Positions 10,531 through 19,165 of a DNA stretch of 64,000 nt are shown one piece after another. This stretch comes from Corynebacterium massiliense DSM 45435 (GTDB lineage: Bacteria > Actinomycetota > Actinomycetes > Mycobacteriales > Mycobacteriaceae): NCBI RefSeq assembly GCF_028609805.1, contig NZ_CP063189.1, forward strand, positions 1,798,001-1,862,000. Direction: 5' to 3'. Both the position numbers and the translations under genes were made by a program. Each line of letters begins with the position of its first letter. Positions within the stretch are counted from its first letter, which is position 1. The notes under the pieces are model-generated. The model worked only from the letters and a program-made list of their open reading frames with translations, was not told where the DNA came from and searched no databases.

Positions 10531-12693
10531 TTAGAGCATGCAGGACACGCAGCCCTCGACCTCGGTGCCGCTGAGCGCCAGCTGGCGCAGGCGGATGTAG
10601 TAGAGGGTCTTGATGCCCTTGCGCCACGCGTAGATCTGGGCGCGGTTGATATCGCGAGTCGTGGCGGTGTCCTTGAAGAACAAGGTGAGAGACAGGCCCT
10701 GATCCACGTACCGGGTGGCAGCGGCGTACGTGTCGATGATCTTTTCCGCGCCGACCTCGTAGGCGTCCTTGAAGTAGTCCAGGTTCTCGTTGTCCATGTG
10801 CGGCGCCGGGTAGTAGACGCGGCCGATCTTGCCTTCCTTCCGGATCTCGATCTTGGAGGCGATCGGGTGGATCGACGAGGTGGAGTTGTTGATGTAGGAA
10901 ATCGAACCCGTCGGCGGAACGGCCTGCAGGTTGCGGTTGTACAGACCGTGCTGGCGGACGTCTTCCTTGAGCTGCGCCCAGTCATCGGCAGTCGGGGTGT
11001 GGATGCTCGAGTTCGCGAACAGCTCCTTGACCCGGTCGGTCTTCGGCTCGAACTCTGCCGGGTCGTAGGAATCAAAGAACTCGCCGGTGGCGTAGTCGGA
11101 CTCCGGGAACTCGCGGAAGTACTCGCCGCGCTCGCGCGCAATCTTGTTGGATGCCCGCAGCGCGGCGTACATCACCGCCGCGAAGTAGGCGTTGGTGAAA
11201 TCCAGCGCCTCTTCCGAGCCGTACTCAATGTGCTCGCGGCCCAGGTAGCCGTGCAGGTTCATCTGGCCCAGGCCAATGGCGTGGGACTGGTCGTTGCCCT
11301 GGCGCACCGACGGGACCGAATCGATGGAGGTCTGATCGGACACGGCGGTCAGGCTGCGGATCGCGGTTTCCACGGTCTGGGCGAAGTCCGGCGAATCCAT
11401 GGTCATCGCGATATTGAGCGAGCCCAGGTTGCAGGAGATGTCGTTGCCGATCTGCTCGTAGGTCAGATCCGCGTTGAACAGCGACTCGTTGTTGACCTGG
11501 AGGATCTCCGAGCACAGGTTCGACATGTTGATGCGCCCGGTCTTCACCGGGTTGGCACGGTTCACCGTGTCCTCGAACATGATGTACGGGTAGCCGGACT
11601 CGAACTGCAGCTCAGCCAGCGTCTGGAAGAACTGGCGGGCGCCGATCTTCTTTTTCCGGATCCGGGGATCCTCCACCATCTCCTCGTAGTGCTCCGAGAC
11701 CGAGATGTCGCCGAAGGCCTTGCCGTAAACGCGCTCGACGTCGTACGGCGAGAACAGGTACATGTCCTCGTTGCGCTTAGCCAGCTCGAAGGTAATGTCC
11801 GGAATCACCACGCCGAGCGAGAGGGTCTTAATGCGGATCTTCTCGTCGGCGTTTTCGCGCTTGGTATCCAAAAAGCGCAGGATATCCGGGTGGTGGGCGT
11901 TGAGGTAGACCGCGCCAGCGCCCTGGCGGGCGCCCAACTGGTTGGCGTAGGAGAAGGAGTCCTCCAGAAGCTTCATCACCGGGATCACGCCCGAGGACTG
12001 GTTCTGGATGTGCTTAATCGGCGCGCCCTCTTCGCGGATGTTGGACAGCAAAAGCGCCACGCCGCCGCCGCGCTTGGACAGCTGCAACGCGGAGTTGATC
12101 GAGCGGCCGATGGACTCCATGTTGTCCTCGATGCGCAGCAGGAAGCAGGAGACGAGCTCGCCGCGCTGGGCCTTGCCGGCGTTGAGGAAGGTCGGCGTCG
12201 CCGGCTGGAAGCGGCCGGTCATGATCTCATCGACAATCTGCTCCGCCAAGCCGGTATCGCCGTGTGCGAGGAACAGTGCCGTCATGGACACGCGGTCCTC
12301 GAAGCGCTCGAGGTAGCGGCGGCCATCGAAAGTCTTCAGCGTGTAGCTGGTGTAGTACTTGTACGCGCCCAGGAAGGACTTGAAGCGGAACTTGTAGCTG
12401 TAGGCGCGCTTGAACAGGTCCTTCACGAAGGAGAAGTCGTACCGATCGAGCACTTCCCGCTCGTAGTACTTGTTGTCCAGCAGGTAGCCGATCTTTTCTT
12501 CCAGGTCGTGGAAGTAGACGGTGTTCTGATTGACGTGCTGGAGGAAGAACTGGTTCGCCGCCTCGCGGTCCTTTTCGAACTGGACCTGCCCGTTTTCGTC
12601 GTACAGGTTCAGCATCGCGTTGAGCGCGTGGTAGTCGAGCTGCTCTTCGGGGTTGACAGGTTCAGCGACGTTCTTGCCTAGTTGCGTACTCAC
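10531..12693 (-). CDS. nrdE: Class Ib ribonucleotide reductase large subunit NrdE
   Basis: Catalytic alpha subunit reducing NDPs to dNDPs. The 720-residue product shows the reductase core: [46 protein letters not shown] (active-site cysteine) and [17 protein letters not shown]. The C-terminal redox pair CVSCML takes electrons from NrdH. It lacks the ATP-cone found in class Ia enzymes, as expected for class Ib. The GTG at 12693 is preceded by GAAAGG; an in-frame TTG 24 bases upstream is less likely. It is the last gene of nrdH-nrdI-nrdE, separated from nrdI by 132 bases that contain a hairpin. Confidence 0.97.
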   Translation of the reverse strand: MSTQLGKNVAEPVNPEEQLDYHALNAMLNLYDENGQVQFEKDREAANQFFLQHVNQNTVYFHDLEEKIGYLLDNKYYEREVLDRYDFSFVKDLFKRAYSYKFRFKSFLGAYKYYTSYTLKTFDGRRYLERFEDRVSMTALFLAHGDTGLAEQIVDEIMTGRFQPATPTFLNAGKAQRGELVSCFLLRIEDNMESIGRSINSALQLSKRGGGVALLLSNIREEGAPIKHIQNQSSGVIPVMKLLEDSFSYANQLGARQGAGAVYLNAHHPDILRFLDTKRENADEKIRIKTLSLGVVIPDITFELAKRNEDMYLFSPYDVERVYGKAFGDISVSEHYEEMVEDPRIRKKKIGARQFFQTLAELQFESGYPYIMFEDTVNRANPVKTGRINMSNLCSEILQVNNESLFNADLTYEQIGNDISCNLGSLNIAMTMDSPDFAQTVETAIRSLTAVSDQTSIDSVPSVRQGNDQSHAIGLGQMNLHGYLGREHIEYGSEEALDFTNAYFAAVMYAALRASNKIARERGEYFREFPESDYATGEFFDSYDPAEFEPKTDRVKELFANSSIHTPTADDWAQLKEDVRQHGLYNRNLQAVPPTGSISYINNSTSSIHPIASKIEIRKEGKIGRVYYPAPHMDNENLDYFKDAYEVGAEKIIDTYAAATRYVDQGLSLTLFFKDTATTRDINRAQIYAWRKGIKTLYYIRLRQLALSGTEVEGCVSCML

Positions 12694-12794
12694 GACGGCA
12701 CTCGACCTTTCGTTCAAAGCGTGAAAGTGGGGTGTTAAAGACAGATGTGAAGTTGTAGACAGACAATTCTAAGCGGGCAGAAAACAGCATATAA

Positions 12795-12813
12795 GGCAGG
12801 TCAGACACCTGCC
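12795..12813 (-). terminator. Hairpin in the nrdI-nrdE gap, possible attenuator
   Basis: A perfect 7-bp stem GGCAGGT / ACCTGCC with a 5-base loop lies 13 bases after nrdI. On the minus strand it is followed by TTATATGCTGTTTTCT, which is not an unbroken U tract. It may reduce read-through or process the nrdHIE message. Confidence 0.45.
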
Positions 12814-12825
12814 CGAAAACTAGGC

Positions 12826-13266
12826 TTACGCTGCGGAATCCAGCGGCCGCAGGCCGAGCTGCTCAGCGTTGTGGATAAGGCCGCCGCGGCAGACATCGAC
12901 GTCCTCGTCGTTGCCCAGCAGCTCGAAGCGGTAGACGTACGGCACGTGGCATTTCTGGGAGATGACGTCTCCCGCTTTGCCGAAGTCCGGACCGAAGTTG
13001 CTGTTTCCTCCCGAGACCACGCACCGGATGAGCCCCCGGTTGTGCTCGTTGTTGAGGAAGCGGATCACCTGCGGCGGCACGGGGCGGCTGTTTTGGTGGT
13101 TGATGGACGCCCCTCCCCCGTAGGTCGGGCAGATGAGGCAGTAGGGCTCATCGACAACCAGCGGCTCGTCGTTGCGTCGCAGGGGAATACGCTTGCTGGG
13201 AAGGCCCAGCTTGTCCACGAAACGCTTGGTGTTTCCGGTGGCTGAGGAAAAGTACACGACCAGCAC
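12826..13266 (-). CDS. nrdI: NrdI flavodoxin-like protein
   Basis: FMN protein that helps assemble the dimanganese-tyrosyl cofactor of NrdF. The 146-residue product begins [15 protein letters not shown], a phosphate-binding flavodoxin loop. The glycine-rich [14 protein letters not shown] and [19 protein letters not shown] loops characteristic of NrdI follow. The start is GTG at 13266 with GAAAGGG eight bases upstream. It lies between nrdH and nrdE and is transcribed with them from the NrdR-type promoter upstream of nrdH. Confidence 0.96.
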   Translation of the reverse strand: MLVVYFSSATGNTKRFVDKLGLPSKRIPLRRNDEPLVVDEPYCLICPTYGGGASINHQNSRPVPPQVIRFLNNEHNRGLIRCVVSGGNSNFGPDFGKAGDVISQKCHVPYVYRFELLGNDEDVDVCRGGLIHNAEQLGLRPLDSAA

Positions 13267-13293
13267 GTCGATTCGCCCTTTCTACCCCGCTGG

Positions 13294-13533
13294 TTACGCG
13301 GTCGCCTGCAGGCTGGCCAGCGCCTTGATGCGGTCTGGGCGGAAACCGGACCAGTGTTCGCCGTTGGCCTCTACGACCGGGGCCTGCACGTAGCCAAGCG
13401 CCATGACGTAATCGCGGGCCTCATCGTTGGCCGAGATGTCCACGGTGTCGTAGTCCAGCCCTGCTCGGTCGAGGGCCTTCTTGGTGGCGTTGCACTGCAC
13501 GCAGGCGGGCTTGGTGTAGAGGGTGATAGACAT
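13294..13533 (-). CDS. nrdH: Glutaredoxin-like electron donor NrdH
   Basis: Small redoxin of 79 residues that reduces the C-terminal disulfide of NrdE. The active-site CVQC lies near the N-terminus in YTKPACVQCNATKKAL, and the C-terminal WSGFRPDRI is the NrdH signature. ATG at 13533 follows AAGGAAAC. First gene of the nrdHIE run; the upstream region carries a pair of NrdR-like boxes and a TATAGT -10 element. Confidence 0.97.
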   Translation of the reverse strand: MSITLYTKPACVQCNATKKALDRAGLDYDTVDISANDEARDYVMALGYVQAPVVEANGEHWSGFRPDRIKALASLQATA

Positions 13534-13675
13534 ACAGGCTGTTTCCTTACGGCTGCACTAAAACGGTTACGGCTGACATTTTTCTCCAGTCCGAGGCCGC
13601 GGATCCTTGCCGTATCCAGGGCCCCGAACCGCGGTAAGTGGGACGCCGTCTCACTCGCCGCGTTTGCTGGAAACG

Positions 13676-13723
13676 ACACTATACTTTGTGCCTGAAACCC
13701 GCAAACATCACAACATGTAGTAG
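13676..13723 (-). promoter_or_regulatory. Paired NrdR boxes overlapping the nrdHIE promoter
   Basis: Two 16-bp boxes resembling the NrdR consensus ACACWATATATWGTGT lie at 13676-13691 (ACACTATACTTTGTGC, 13 of 16) and 13708-13723 (11 of 16). Their centres are 32 bp apart, about three helical turns, the phasing known for NrdR operators. On the minus strand box 1 contains a -10 TATAGT (13683-13678) with TTTGCG 17 bases upstream, so bound NrdR would cover the promoter. The leader to nrdH is roughly 140 bases. Confidence 0.72.
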
Positions 13724-13920
13724 TTACAGCCGTGATATTCGCAGGACGGGACCAGCCCGAGCCCCACATGTAGCCACCCGCCCTCACCCCGCGCCGCAGC
13801 CGCAAACAACATCGCTGAAATTACCGCCACGTTTCCGCAGGGACGGATGTGAAAACGTGGCCAACCTCACACATCCGCGGGGTCCCCCTTTGCGGCGGCC
13901 ACCCGGGCGCATGTAGGCAT

Positions 13921-13963
13921 GAAAAATCCCCTCCACCCTCGGGCGAATCGAGGATGGAGGGGA
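13921..13963 (-). terminator. Intrinsic terminator of rpmJ
   Basis: A 15-base inverted repeat with one mismatch (TCCCCTCCACCCTCG at 13927-13941, CGAGGATGGAGGGGA at 13949-13963) is followed on the minus strand by TTTTTC. It lies 26 bases after the rpmJ stop. Confidence 0.9.
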
Positions 13964-13988
13964 CGCTGCTTATGCGGAACTGCCGCGC

Positions 13989-14111
13989 TTAGCCCTGGCG
14001 AGCCTTGAAACGCGGGTCCTTCTTGTTGATCACGAAGACCTTGCCGTGGCGGCGGATAACCTGGGCGCCCGGCTTCTTCTTCAGCGACCGAAGGGACTTA
14101 CGGACCTTCAT
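13989..14111 (-). CDS. rpmJ: Ribosomal protein L36, zinc-free type
   Basis: Forty-residue protein, [20 protein letters not shown] then [20 protein letters not shown], a 50S subunit protein. The usual L36 zinc ligands (C-x2-C and C/H) are absent, so this is the zinc-independent paralogue type. Such forms are often induced under zinc limitation in other bacteria. ATG at 14111 has AAAGGAGCG upstream, and a strong terminator follows. I see no convincing Zur box in the short upstream region, so zinc control here is only inference. It is single and oriented away from nadE. Confidence 0.93.
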   Translation of the reverse strand: MKVRKSLRSLKKKPGAQVIRRHGKVFVINKKDPRFKARQG

Positions 14112-14288
14112 CGGGCGCTCCTTTCTCTGCTTGAGGGCAGTATTCTCACTACATCACACGGCGCCGCGATGCGGTCGCGGCTGCCTTCAACCGGCCGTGG
14201 CGAACCACCAGCCGGGGACACGACCGCTTACTTTAGTGCACCGTGCGCACACAACCAAACTCGTCGCGCCTCATTTACGATGGCTGCC

Positions 14289-15110
14289 ATGTCTGAGACG
14301 GATAGGTCAGTGCGGGAAAACATCGTCAAGCGCCTGGGCGTGCGGGCCCACATCGAACCGGAAGCGGAGGTGGAACGCCGGGTGGCGTTCCTGGCGGATT
14401 ACCTGCGCACGACCGGCGCCGGCGGGTACGTGCTGGGCATTTCCGGCGGCCAGGATTCCACGCTTGCCGGCCGGCTGGCGCAGCTGGCGTGCGACGAGGT
14501 CCCCGGCGCCGAGTTTTATGCGGTGTCCCTGCCCCACGGCGTCCAGGCTGACCTTGACGATGTCCGCGTCGCCCTCAACTTCATCCAGCCCGACCATGAG
14601 CTGACCATCAACATCGCGGACTCCACCGCCGCGCTTGCCGATGCCACCGCGAGCGCCCTCGGCACCACCTCCCTAACCGACTTCAATCGCGGCAACTTAA
14701 AGGCGCGGCTGCGCATGTGCGCGCAGTACGCGGTCGCCGGAGAGAAGAACCTGCTGGTGGTCGGCTCCGACCACGCGGCGGAGAACGTGACCGCCTTTTT
14801 CACCAAATGGGGCGATGGGGCCGCCGACCTCATTCCGCTGGAGGGGCTGACCAAGCGGCAGGGCGCGGCGCTGCTGCGCCACCTCGGCGCACCGGATTCG
14901 ACGTGGCAGAAAGTCCCCACCGCCGACCTAGAGGACGACCGCCCGCAGCTTGCCGATGAAGAAGCGCTCGGCGTCAGCTACCAGCACATCGACGACTACC
15001 TGGAAGGAAACGACGTGCCGCCGGCTGCGCGCGAGCGCATCGAAGAGTTGTGGCGCCGCGGCGAGCACAAGCGCACGATGCCACCGGGGCCGCACAGTGC
15101 TTCCAACTAG
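14289..15110 (+). CDS. nadE: NH3-dependent NAD(+) synthetase
   Basis: Last step of NAD synthesis, amidating nicotinate adenine dinucleotide with ATP and ammonia. The 273-residue product carries the P-loop [13 protein letters not shown], the dimer-interface [11 protein letters not shown] and the binding loop [19 protein letters not shown]. There is no N-terminal nitrilase glutaminase domain, so it is the ammonia-dependent type. The ATG at 14289 lies seven bases after a TACGAT -10 box, favouring this ATG (MSETDRS) over the one at 14280 that overlaps the box. It is divergent from rpmJ and convergent with the fructosamine-kinase-like gene. Confidence 0.95.
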   Translation: MSETDRSVRENIVKRLGVRAHIEPEAEVERRVAFLADYLRTTGAGGYVLGISGGQDSTLAGRLAQLACDEVPGAEFYAVSLPHGVQADLDDVRVALNFIQPDHELTINIADSTAALADATASALGTTSLTDFNRGNLKARLRMCAQYAVAGEKNLLVVGSDHAAENVTAFFTKWGDGAADLIPLEGLTKRQGAALLRHLGAPDSTWQKVPTADLEDDRPQLADEEALGVSYQHIDDYLEGNDVPPAARERIEELWRRGEHKRTMPPGPHSASN

Positions 15111-15133
15111 GCGCGGTGTGGCAGCAGGGCGTT

Positions 15134-15880
15134 TTATCCCAGGACTTTGAGAGTGTGCCGCGCCGCCCGCGCCAGCGGGGCGTTATACGCCGGACCGTGC
15201 GTCATCGCGTGCACCGCGAGCGGGTGCAGCTGGTGCATGGGGATCCAGGTGTCGATGTCTTCCGGGGCGCCATAGCCGGCGAAGATGTCGTCGAGGTACG
15301 GCGCGCCAAACAGCGCCAGCATGCCGAGATCGGTGTGCGGGTGTCCGCCGTGGGCGGCGGGGTCGATCATGACGGCGCCTTGCGAGCCGAAGAGCACATT
15401 GCCCGCCCACAAATCACCGTGGATGCGGGCCGGCGTGACGTCGAAGTCAGTCGCCGCGATGGCCTCGCAGGCGTCTGCGACCGCGTTGAGCTCAGCCTTC
15501 TTCAGCCCCGCCCGCTCCGCGAAGGGCAGCACACGCTGGTGGGCGTAGAACTCACCCCAGTGATCGGTCGGCTCGCACGCCTGCTCGACGGTGCCGATGA
15601 AATTCTTCCCCTCCCAACCGGCTGGCGGGGCGCCGAAGGCCTCTGCCCCGGCCTTGTGCATGCGGGCAAGTTCGGCACCGAACGCGCGGGCGGCCTGCGC
15701 CGTGGGCTGGGCGGGCTCAACACGCTCGGTGGTGATCGCCTGCTCGGTCGCCTCGACCACGCGCACCACCGCGCCGGTCGCCTCTCGCAGCCACCGCAGG
15801 CCGGCCGCTTCCGCCAGGGCCGCTTCCGGGTCGCCCACGCGCTTGGTAAAGGTAGTGGTTTCCGCGTCGTGTGAAGTCAT
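15134..15880 (-). CDS. Fructosamine kinase family protein
   Basis: Protein of 248 residues with the aminoglycoside-phosphotransferase-like kinase fold: ARIHGDLWAGNVLFGSQGAV contains the catalytic-loop Asp and Asn, followed by MIDPAAHGGHPHTDLGML with the metal-binding Asp. The FN3K family phosphorylates ketosamines on glycated proteins or related small molecules; the substrate here is not known. ATG at 15880 follows a TAGCCT -10 box by seven bases and there is no Shine-Dalgarno, so translation may be leaderless. The 16 bases ending in the first TA of that box recur exactly at the crcB promoter. Confidence 0.85.
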   Translation of the reverse strand: MTSHDAETTTFTKRVGDPEAALAEAAGLRWLREATGAVVRVVEATEQAITTERVEPAQPTAQAARAFGAELARMHKAGAEAFGAPPAGWEGKNFIGTVEQACEPTDHWGEFYAHQRVLPFAERAGLKKAELNAVADACEAIAATDFDVTPARIHGDLWAGNVLFGSQGAVMIDPAAHGGHPHTDLGMLALFGAPYLDDIFAGYGAPEDIDTWIPMHQLHPLAVHAMTHGPAYNAPLARAARHTLKVLG

Positions 15881-15925
15881 GGGTTCCAGGCTAGGCATCG
15901 CCACGCGATGCGGAAACACCACATG

Positions 15926-15959
15926 CAAAAAGCCGCCTGGATTTTTCATCCAGGCGGCT
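15926..15959 (-). terminator. Intrinsic terminator after tRNA-Ala
   Basis: A perfect 12-bp inverted repeat AGCCGCCTGGAT / ATCCAGGCGGCT (15931-15942, 15948-15959) with a 5-base loop is followed on the minus strand by TTTTG. It lies 7 bases after the tRNA-Ala 3' end. Confidence 0.88.
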
Positions 15960-15965
15960 AACTTG

Positions 15966-16038
15966 TGGAGCTAACGGGACTCGAACCCGTGACCCCCACA
16001 CTGCCAGTGTGGTGCGCTACCAGCTGCGCCATAGCCCC
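15966..16038 (-). tRNA. tRNA-Ala (anticodon GGC)
   Basis: A 73-base cloverleaf folds on the minus strand. The acceptor stem is GGGGCTA/TAGCTCC with the G3:U70 pair that identifies alanine tRNAs. The anticodon stem CCACA/TGTGG has loop CTGGCAG, giving anticodon GGC, and the T loop is TTCGAGT. The CCA end is not fully encoded. Confidence 0.96.
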
Positions 16039-16113
16039 TTGGGGTGAACTTCTAATAACCTACATCGCGGTCTAGATTTCACCAAATCGCCTGCTCAAAG
16101 CCTAAAAGAGCAG

Positions 16114-16155
16114 AGGCGGGAAGGCGACCCGCGCAAGGAGTCAGCCTTCCCGCCT
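16114..16155 (-). terminator. Intrinsic terminator of the DsbA-like gene
   Basis: A perfect 12-bp inverted repeat AGGCGGGAAGGC / GCCTTCCCGCCT (16114-16125, 16144-16155) has an 18-base loop. On the minus strand it is followed by TCTGCTCTTTTAGGCTTT. It lies about 20 bases after the stop codon at 16175. Confidence 0.75.
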
Positions 16156-16174
16156 TAGAGAGGAAACCGCGAAG

Positions 16175-17050
16175 TTACTTCGTCGCTTCCTTCACCCAGT
16201 CCATGGGGTTTTGGATGTCCATGTCCTTGCCATCGACAAGCACTCGCGGCGAGGACACGTTGCCGGTCTGCTCGTCCAGCTTCTTGGCGTTGTTCTCGGC
16301 GACGTCCTGCGCCTCGCTGAGGTTGCCGTCCTTGATTTCGGAGACGGACTCGCCGTCAGCGCCGAAGGCCTTGGCGGCCTCGGCGAAGTCCTTGGCCTCC
16401 CAGGAGTAGGCGTCGTCCTGGTTTTCCAGCAGGTACTTGCGCAGGCTCCACCACGCGTCGGTCTCGCCGTTCTTGGCCAGCACGTGCGTGGCCGCCAGCG
16501 CGCGGGTGGAGTGGCCGGTGTTGGTGCCGTAGTCCTGGCCGTCGAGGAAGTTGAGGTGGTGGACGTTCACAATGAGGTCGCCCTTATCGATGGCGTCCTT
16601 CATCTGGTCATCCGTTGCCTTAGCCAGGTCCGCGCAGTGCGGGCACGAGAAGTCCTCGTACAGGTCGACGGTCTTGGCGTCCTTCGCCGCCTTGTCGGAC
16701 TTCAGCTCGACGTAGCTGTCGTCCTTTTCGGTAGCGGTGAAGCTGACCTCTTCCTTGTGCTCTGCAATTTTGTCCAGCTGCGCGCCACGGCCGGACCAGA
16801 CGATGTAGGCGATGACCGCCGCGACGATAAGCAGCAGCGCGAGCAGCGCCCACAGGAACCCGCGGTTGCTCTGCGCGCTCGGGTCACTGACGCTGCGCGC
16901 CTTGGCTGCGTCCTTCTTCGGAGCAGTCTTCTTGGCGGTCTCCTTCTTGACCGCACCCTTATCGGAAACCTGATCCGCGGCGCGGCTCACCTTCCGCGCG
17001 GAATTTTTCGGCGCGTCGTTCTTCCCTGCGCCAGGATTCGTGTCAGTCAC
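16175..17050 (-). CDS. Membrane-anchored DsbA/thioredoxin-fold protein
   Basis: Predicted extracytoplasmic thiol-disulfide protein of 291 residues. It has a Lys/Ala-rich cytoplasmic tail of about 65 residues, one membrane segment (about 66-85, WALLALLLIVAAVIAYIVW), then a thioredoxin-4 domain with the redox motif CPHC at about 136-139. The cis-proline loop is represented by SSPRVLVDG. The GTG at 17050 with GGAG ten bases upstream is preferred to an ATG nine bases earlier that is too close to it. It follows a MauE/DoxX-like gene, a pairing that suggests oxidative folding outside the membrane; substrate and electron partner are inferred. Confidence 0.82.
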   Translation of the reverse strand: MTDTNPGAGKNDAPKNSARKVSRAADQVSDKGAVKKETAKKTAPKKDAAKARSVSDPSAQSNRGFLWALLALLLIVAAVIAYIVWSGRGAQLDKIAEHKEEVSFTATEKDDSYVELKSDKAAKDAKTVDLYEDFSCPHCADLAKATDDQMKDAIDKGDLIVNVHHLNFLDGQDYGTNTGHSTRALAATHVLAKNGETDAWWSLRKYLLENQDDAYSWEAKDFAEAAKAFGADGESVSEIKDGNLSEAQDVAENNAKKLDEQTGNVSSPRVLVDGKDMDIQNPMDWVKEATK

Positions 17051-17119
17051 GGGGCACATTCTCCAATCTATTGCCGAGGCGAAATCTGCTACAGACTATC
17101 GCGTTCGCGGCGCTGCGAG

Positions 17120-17569
17120 CTACACGTAAACGGCAAACTTCCGGAATGGGCGCCAGATCGTCCACCCGGTGAGGAACAAGAAGAACGTGTCACGCGCGAG
17201 CGTCCAGGCGTAGTCCATCCCCGGCACGTCGCTCGGCTCGGAGCCGAAGCAGCCGCAGTCGATGTCGAGCCCGCGGATCCACGCCTGGGAGATGCCCACC
17301 ATAAACAACACGAGCACGGCGAAGGCCACCTTGGACGAACCACGCAGGAAAATGCCCAGGATGAGCAGCACGCCGCCGGCCACCTCGAGGGGGCCGATGA
17401 GGTGCGCGAGGAAGTCCGACCACTCCGGGGTGAAGATCTGATAGCCCTGGATGTTCTGCGAGACCGTGAGCTGGTGGTTGAGCTTGGACATGCCAGCGCT
17501 CAACCACACGTACCCCATCCAGAAGCGTGCAATTGCGCTAATGACGTCGAGAACGCGATTTTTTGTCAC
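17120..17569 (-). CDS. MauE/DoxX-like integral membrane protein
   Basis: 149-residue protein with four predicted membrane segments. They start at ISAIARFWMGYVWLSAGMSK, continue through LEVAGGVLLILGIFLRG and VAFAVLVLFMVGISQAW, and end near LFLTGWTIW. A CGCFG motif lies in an external loop before the last helix, typical of MauE-type proteins thought to handle disulfides. The GTG at 17569 lies seven bases after TACGAT (17577-17582), so translation may be leaderless. The downstream DsbA-like gene starts 70 bases on. VKOR- or DsbD-like function is a hypothesis only. Confidence 0.75.
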   Translation of the reverse strand: MTKNRVLDVISAIARFWMGYVWLSAGMSKLNHQLTVSQNIQGYQIFTPEWSDFLAHLIGPLEVAGGVLLILGIFLRGSSKVAFAVLVLFMVGISQAWIRGLDIDCGCFGSEPSDVPGMDYAWTLARDTFFLFLTGWTIWRPFRKFAVYV

Positions 17570-17706
17570 ACACGGAATCGTACCCCGCGCCCCGCCCGCG
17601 ACCTAAGCGTTTCCCGCCCGCGCACGAGTGGTAGTAGACACATCTACCAAAACCCATTTGCCCGATTGTGATCGCGAACACGTCCGCCTGCTGTAGTTTA
17701 TCTCAC

Positions 17707-19134
17707 ATGGAAGATATACAACGCGTCCTCGACGCCATCGGCGCAGTGGTATGGGGACCCTTCGTCCTCATGCCGCTCCTTCTCCTCACCGGGCTGTGGC
17801 TGACCTACCGCCTCGGTGGCCTCCAGTTCCGCATGCTGGGCCGCGCGCTGCGGCATGCGTTTATCGATGGCAGCGGCGACAGCTCCGACAAGGACGGCGG
17901 TGATATCTCCAACTTCCAGGCGCTTACGACTGCGCTCGCCGCCACCGTCGGCGTGGGCAATATCGTCGGTGTGGCCACCGCGATCTCGCTCGGCGGCCCC
18001 GGCTCGCTCTTCTGGATTTGGGTCACCGGCCTGGTGGGCATGGCCTCCAAGTACTCCGAGGCGTACCTCGGCATCCGCTTCCGCACCACCGACGCGCACG
18101 GCGACCAGGCCGGCGGCCCGCAGTACTACCTGCGTCGCGGCATCAAAGGCCCGCTGGGCAAGGTCCTCGGCGTTTCGTTTGCGGTGTTCGCGGTCGTGGC
18201 GTCCTTCGGCATCGGCAATCTCACGCAGGCCAACGCCGTGGCAACCAACATGGAAGAGACCTTCGGCATCGCCCCGATCGCCACCGGCGCCCTGCTGTTC
18301 ATCCTCGTCGGCGCGGTGTTGCTCGGCGGCATCCAGGCGATCGGCAAGATCACCGCTGCGTTCGTGCCGCTGATGATCTTGCTCTACGTGGGCGGCGGCA
18401 TCGCCGTCTTGTGCGCCAACCTCGCGAACATCCCGGGCGCGCTGGCGACGATTTTTACCGACGCTTTCACCGGCACCGCCGCGACCGGTGGTTTCGTGGG
18501 CTCCGGCATCATCCTCGCCGTCCAGCTGGGTGTGGCCCGCGGTATTTTCTCCAACGAGTCCGGCATGGGTTCTGCGGCCATCGCGGCGGCTGCGGCCAAG
18601 ACTCCGCACCCTGCCCGCCAGGGCTTGGTGTCGATGACCCAAACCTTCATCGACACCATCGTCGTGGTGAGCATCACGGGCCTAGTCATCATCGTCACGG
18701 GCGTGTGGGACCAGGGCGAGGACCGCGCCGGCACCATGACTGCCGATGCCTTCTCCACCGGCCTCCCCGGCGAATGGGGCGGCGTGGTCGTCTCCCTGTC
18801 GATAATCTTCTTCGCCTTTTCCACCATCGTCGGCTGGAGCTACTACGGCGAGCGCGCTCTGGAGTCGCTAGTCGGCCCGCGCGGAACGCTGCCCTACCGA
18901 ATGGTGTTCATCGTCGCACTGTTCATCGGCTCGGCCACTGAGCTCGGCGTGGTCTGGTCCTTCTCCGACTTGGCCAACGGTCTCATGGCCATCCCGAACC
19001 TCATCGGCCTCATCATCCTGTCCGGCCTGGTCGCCCGCGAGACCAAGGCCTACCTGAAGTTCGATCCGAAACTTACCCAGCCTGCAGAGGACGTCCGCCG
19101 CTTCGTCCAGCAGCAAAAGATGGACTGGAGTTAG
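17707..19134 (+). CDS. Alanine/glycine:cation symporter (AGCS family)
   Basis: Sodium-coupled amino acid transporter of 475 residues with about ten membrane helices. AGCS hallmarks are FQALTTALAATVGVGNIVGV near the N-terminus, GGPGSLFWIWVTGLVGMASK, the GGPQYYLRRGI loop, GIFSNESGMGSAAIAAA in the middle and FFAFSTIVGWSYYGER late. ATG at 17707 lies seven bases after TAGTTT, consistent with a leaderless message; there is no Shine-Dalgarno. It is a single gene followed 31 bases later by the crcB pair, which has its own -10 box. Alanine or glycine is the expected substrate from family knowledge. Confidence 0.92.
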   Translation: MEDIQRVLDAIGAVVWGPFVLMPLLLLTGLWLTYRLGGLQFRMLGRALRHAFIDGSGDSSDKDGGDISNFQALTTALAATVGVGNIVGVATAISLGGPGSLFWIWVTGLVGMASKYSEAYLGIRFRTTDAHGDQAGGPQYYLRRGIKGPLGKVLGVSFAVFAVVASFGIGNLTQANAVATNMEETFGIAPIATGALLFILVGAVLLGGIQAIGKITAAFVPLMILLYVGGGIAVLCANLANIPGALATIFTDAFTGTAATGGFVGSGIILAVQLGVARGIFSNESGMGSAAIAAAAAKTPHPARQGLVSMTQTFIDTIVVVSITGLVIIVTGVWDQGEDRAGTMTADAFSTGLPGEWGGVVVSLSIIFFAFSTIVGWSYYGERALESLVGPRGTLPYRMVFIVALFIGSATELGVVWSFSDLANGLMAIPNLIGLIILSGLVARETKAYLKFDPKLTQPAEDVRRFVQQQKMDWS

Positions 19135-19165
19135 CATCCGCGTGGCGATGCCTACCATGTAGACC

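Noticed and set aside
10444..12681. A 745-codon plus-strand open frame across nrdE
   Set aside because: Same antisense effect; nrdE on the other strand is unmistakable. Similar shadows opposite ctaD, pstS, purF and the DsbA-like gene were rejected for the same reason.
19135..19165. Fluoride riboswitch in front of the crcB pair
   Set aside because: Only 31 bases separate the symporter stop from the crcB start, and a -10 box sits seven bases from the ATG, leaving no room for the aptamer.
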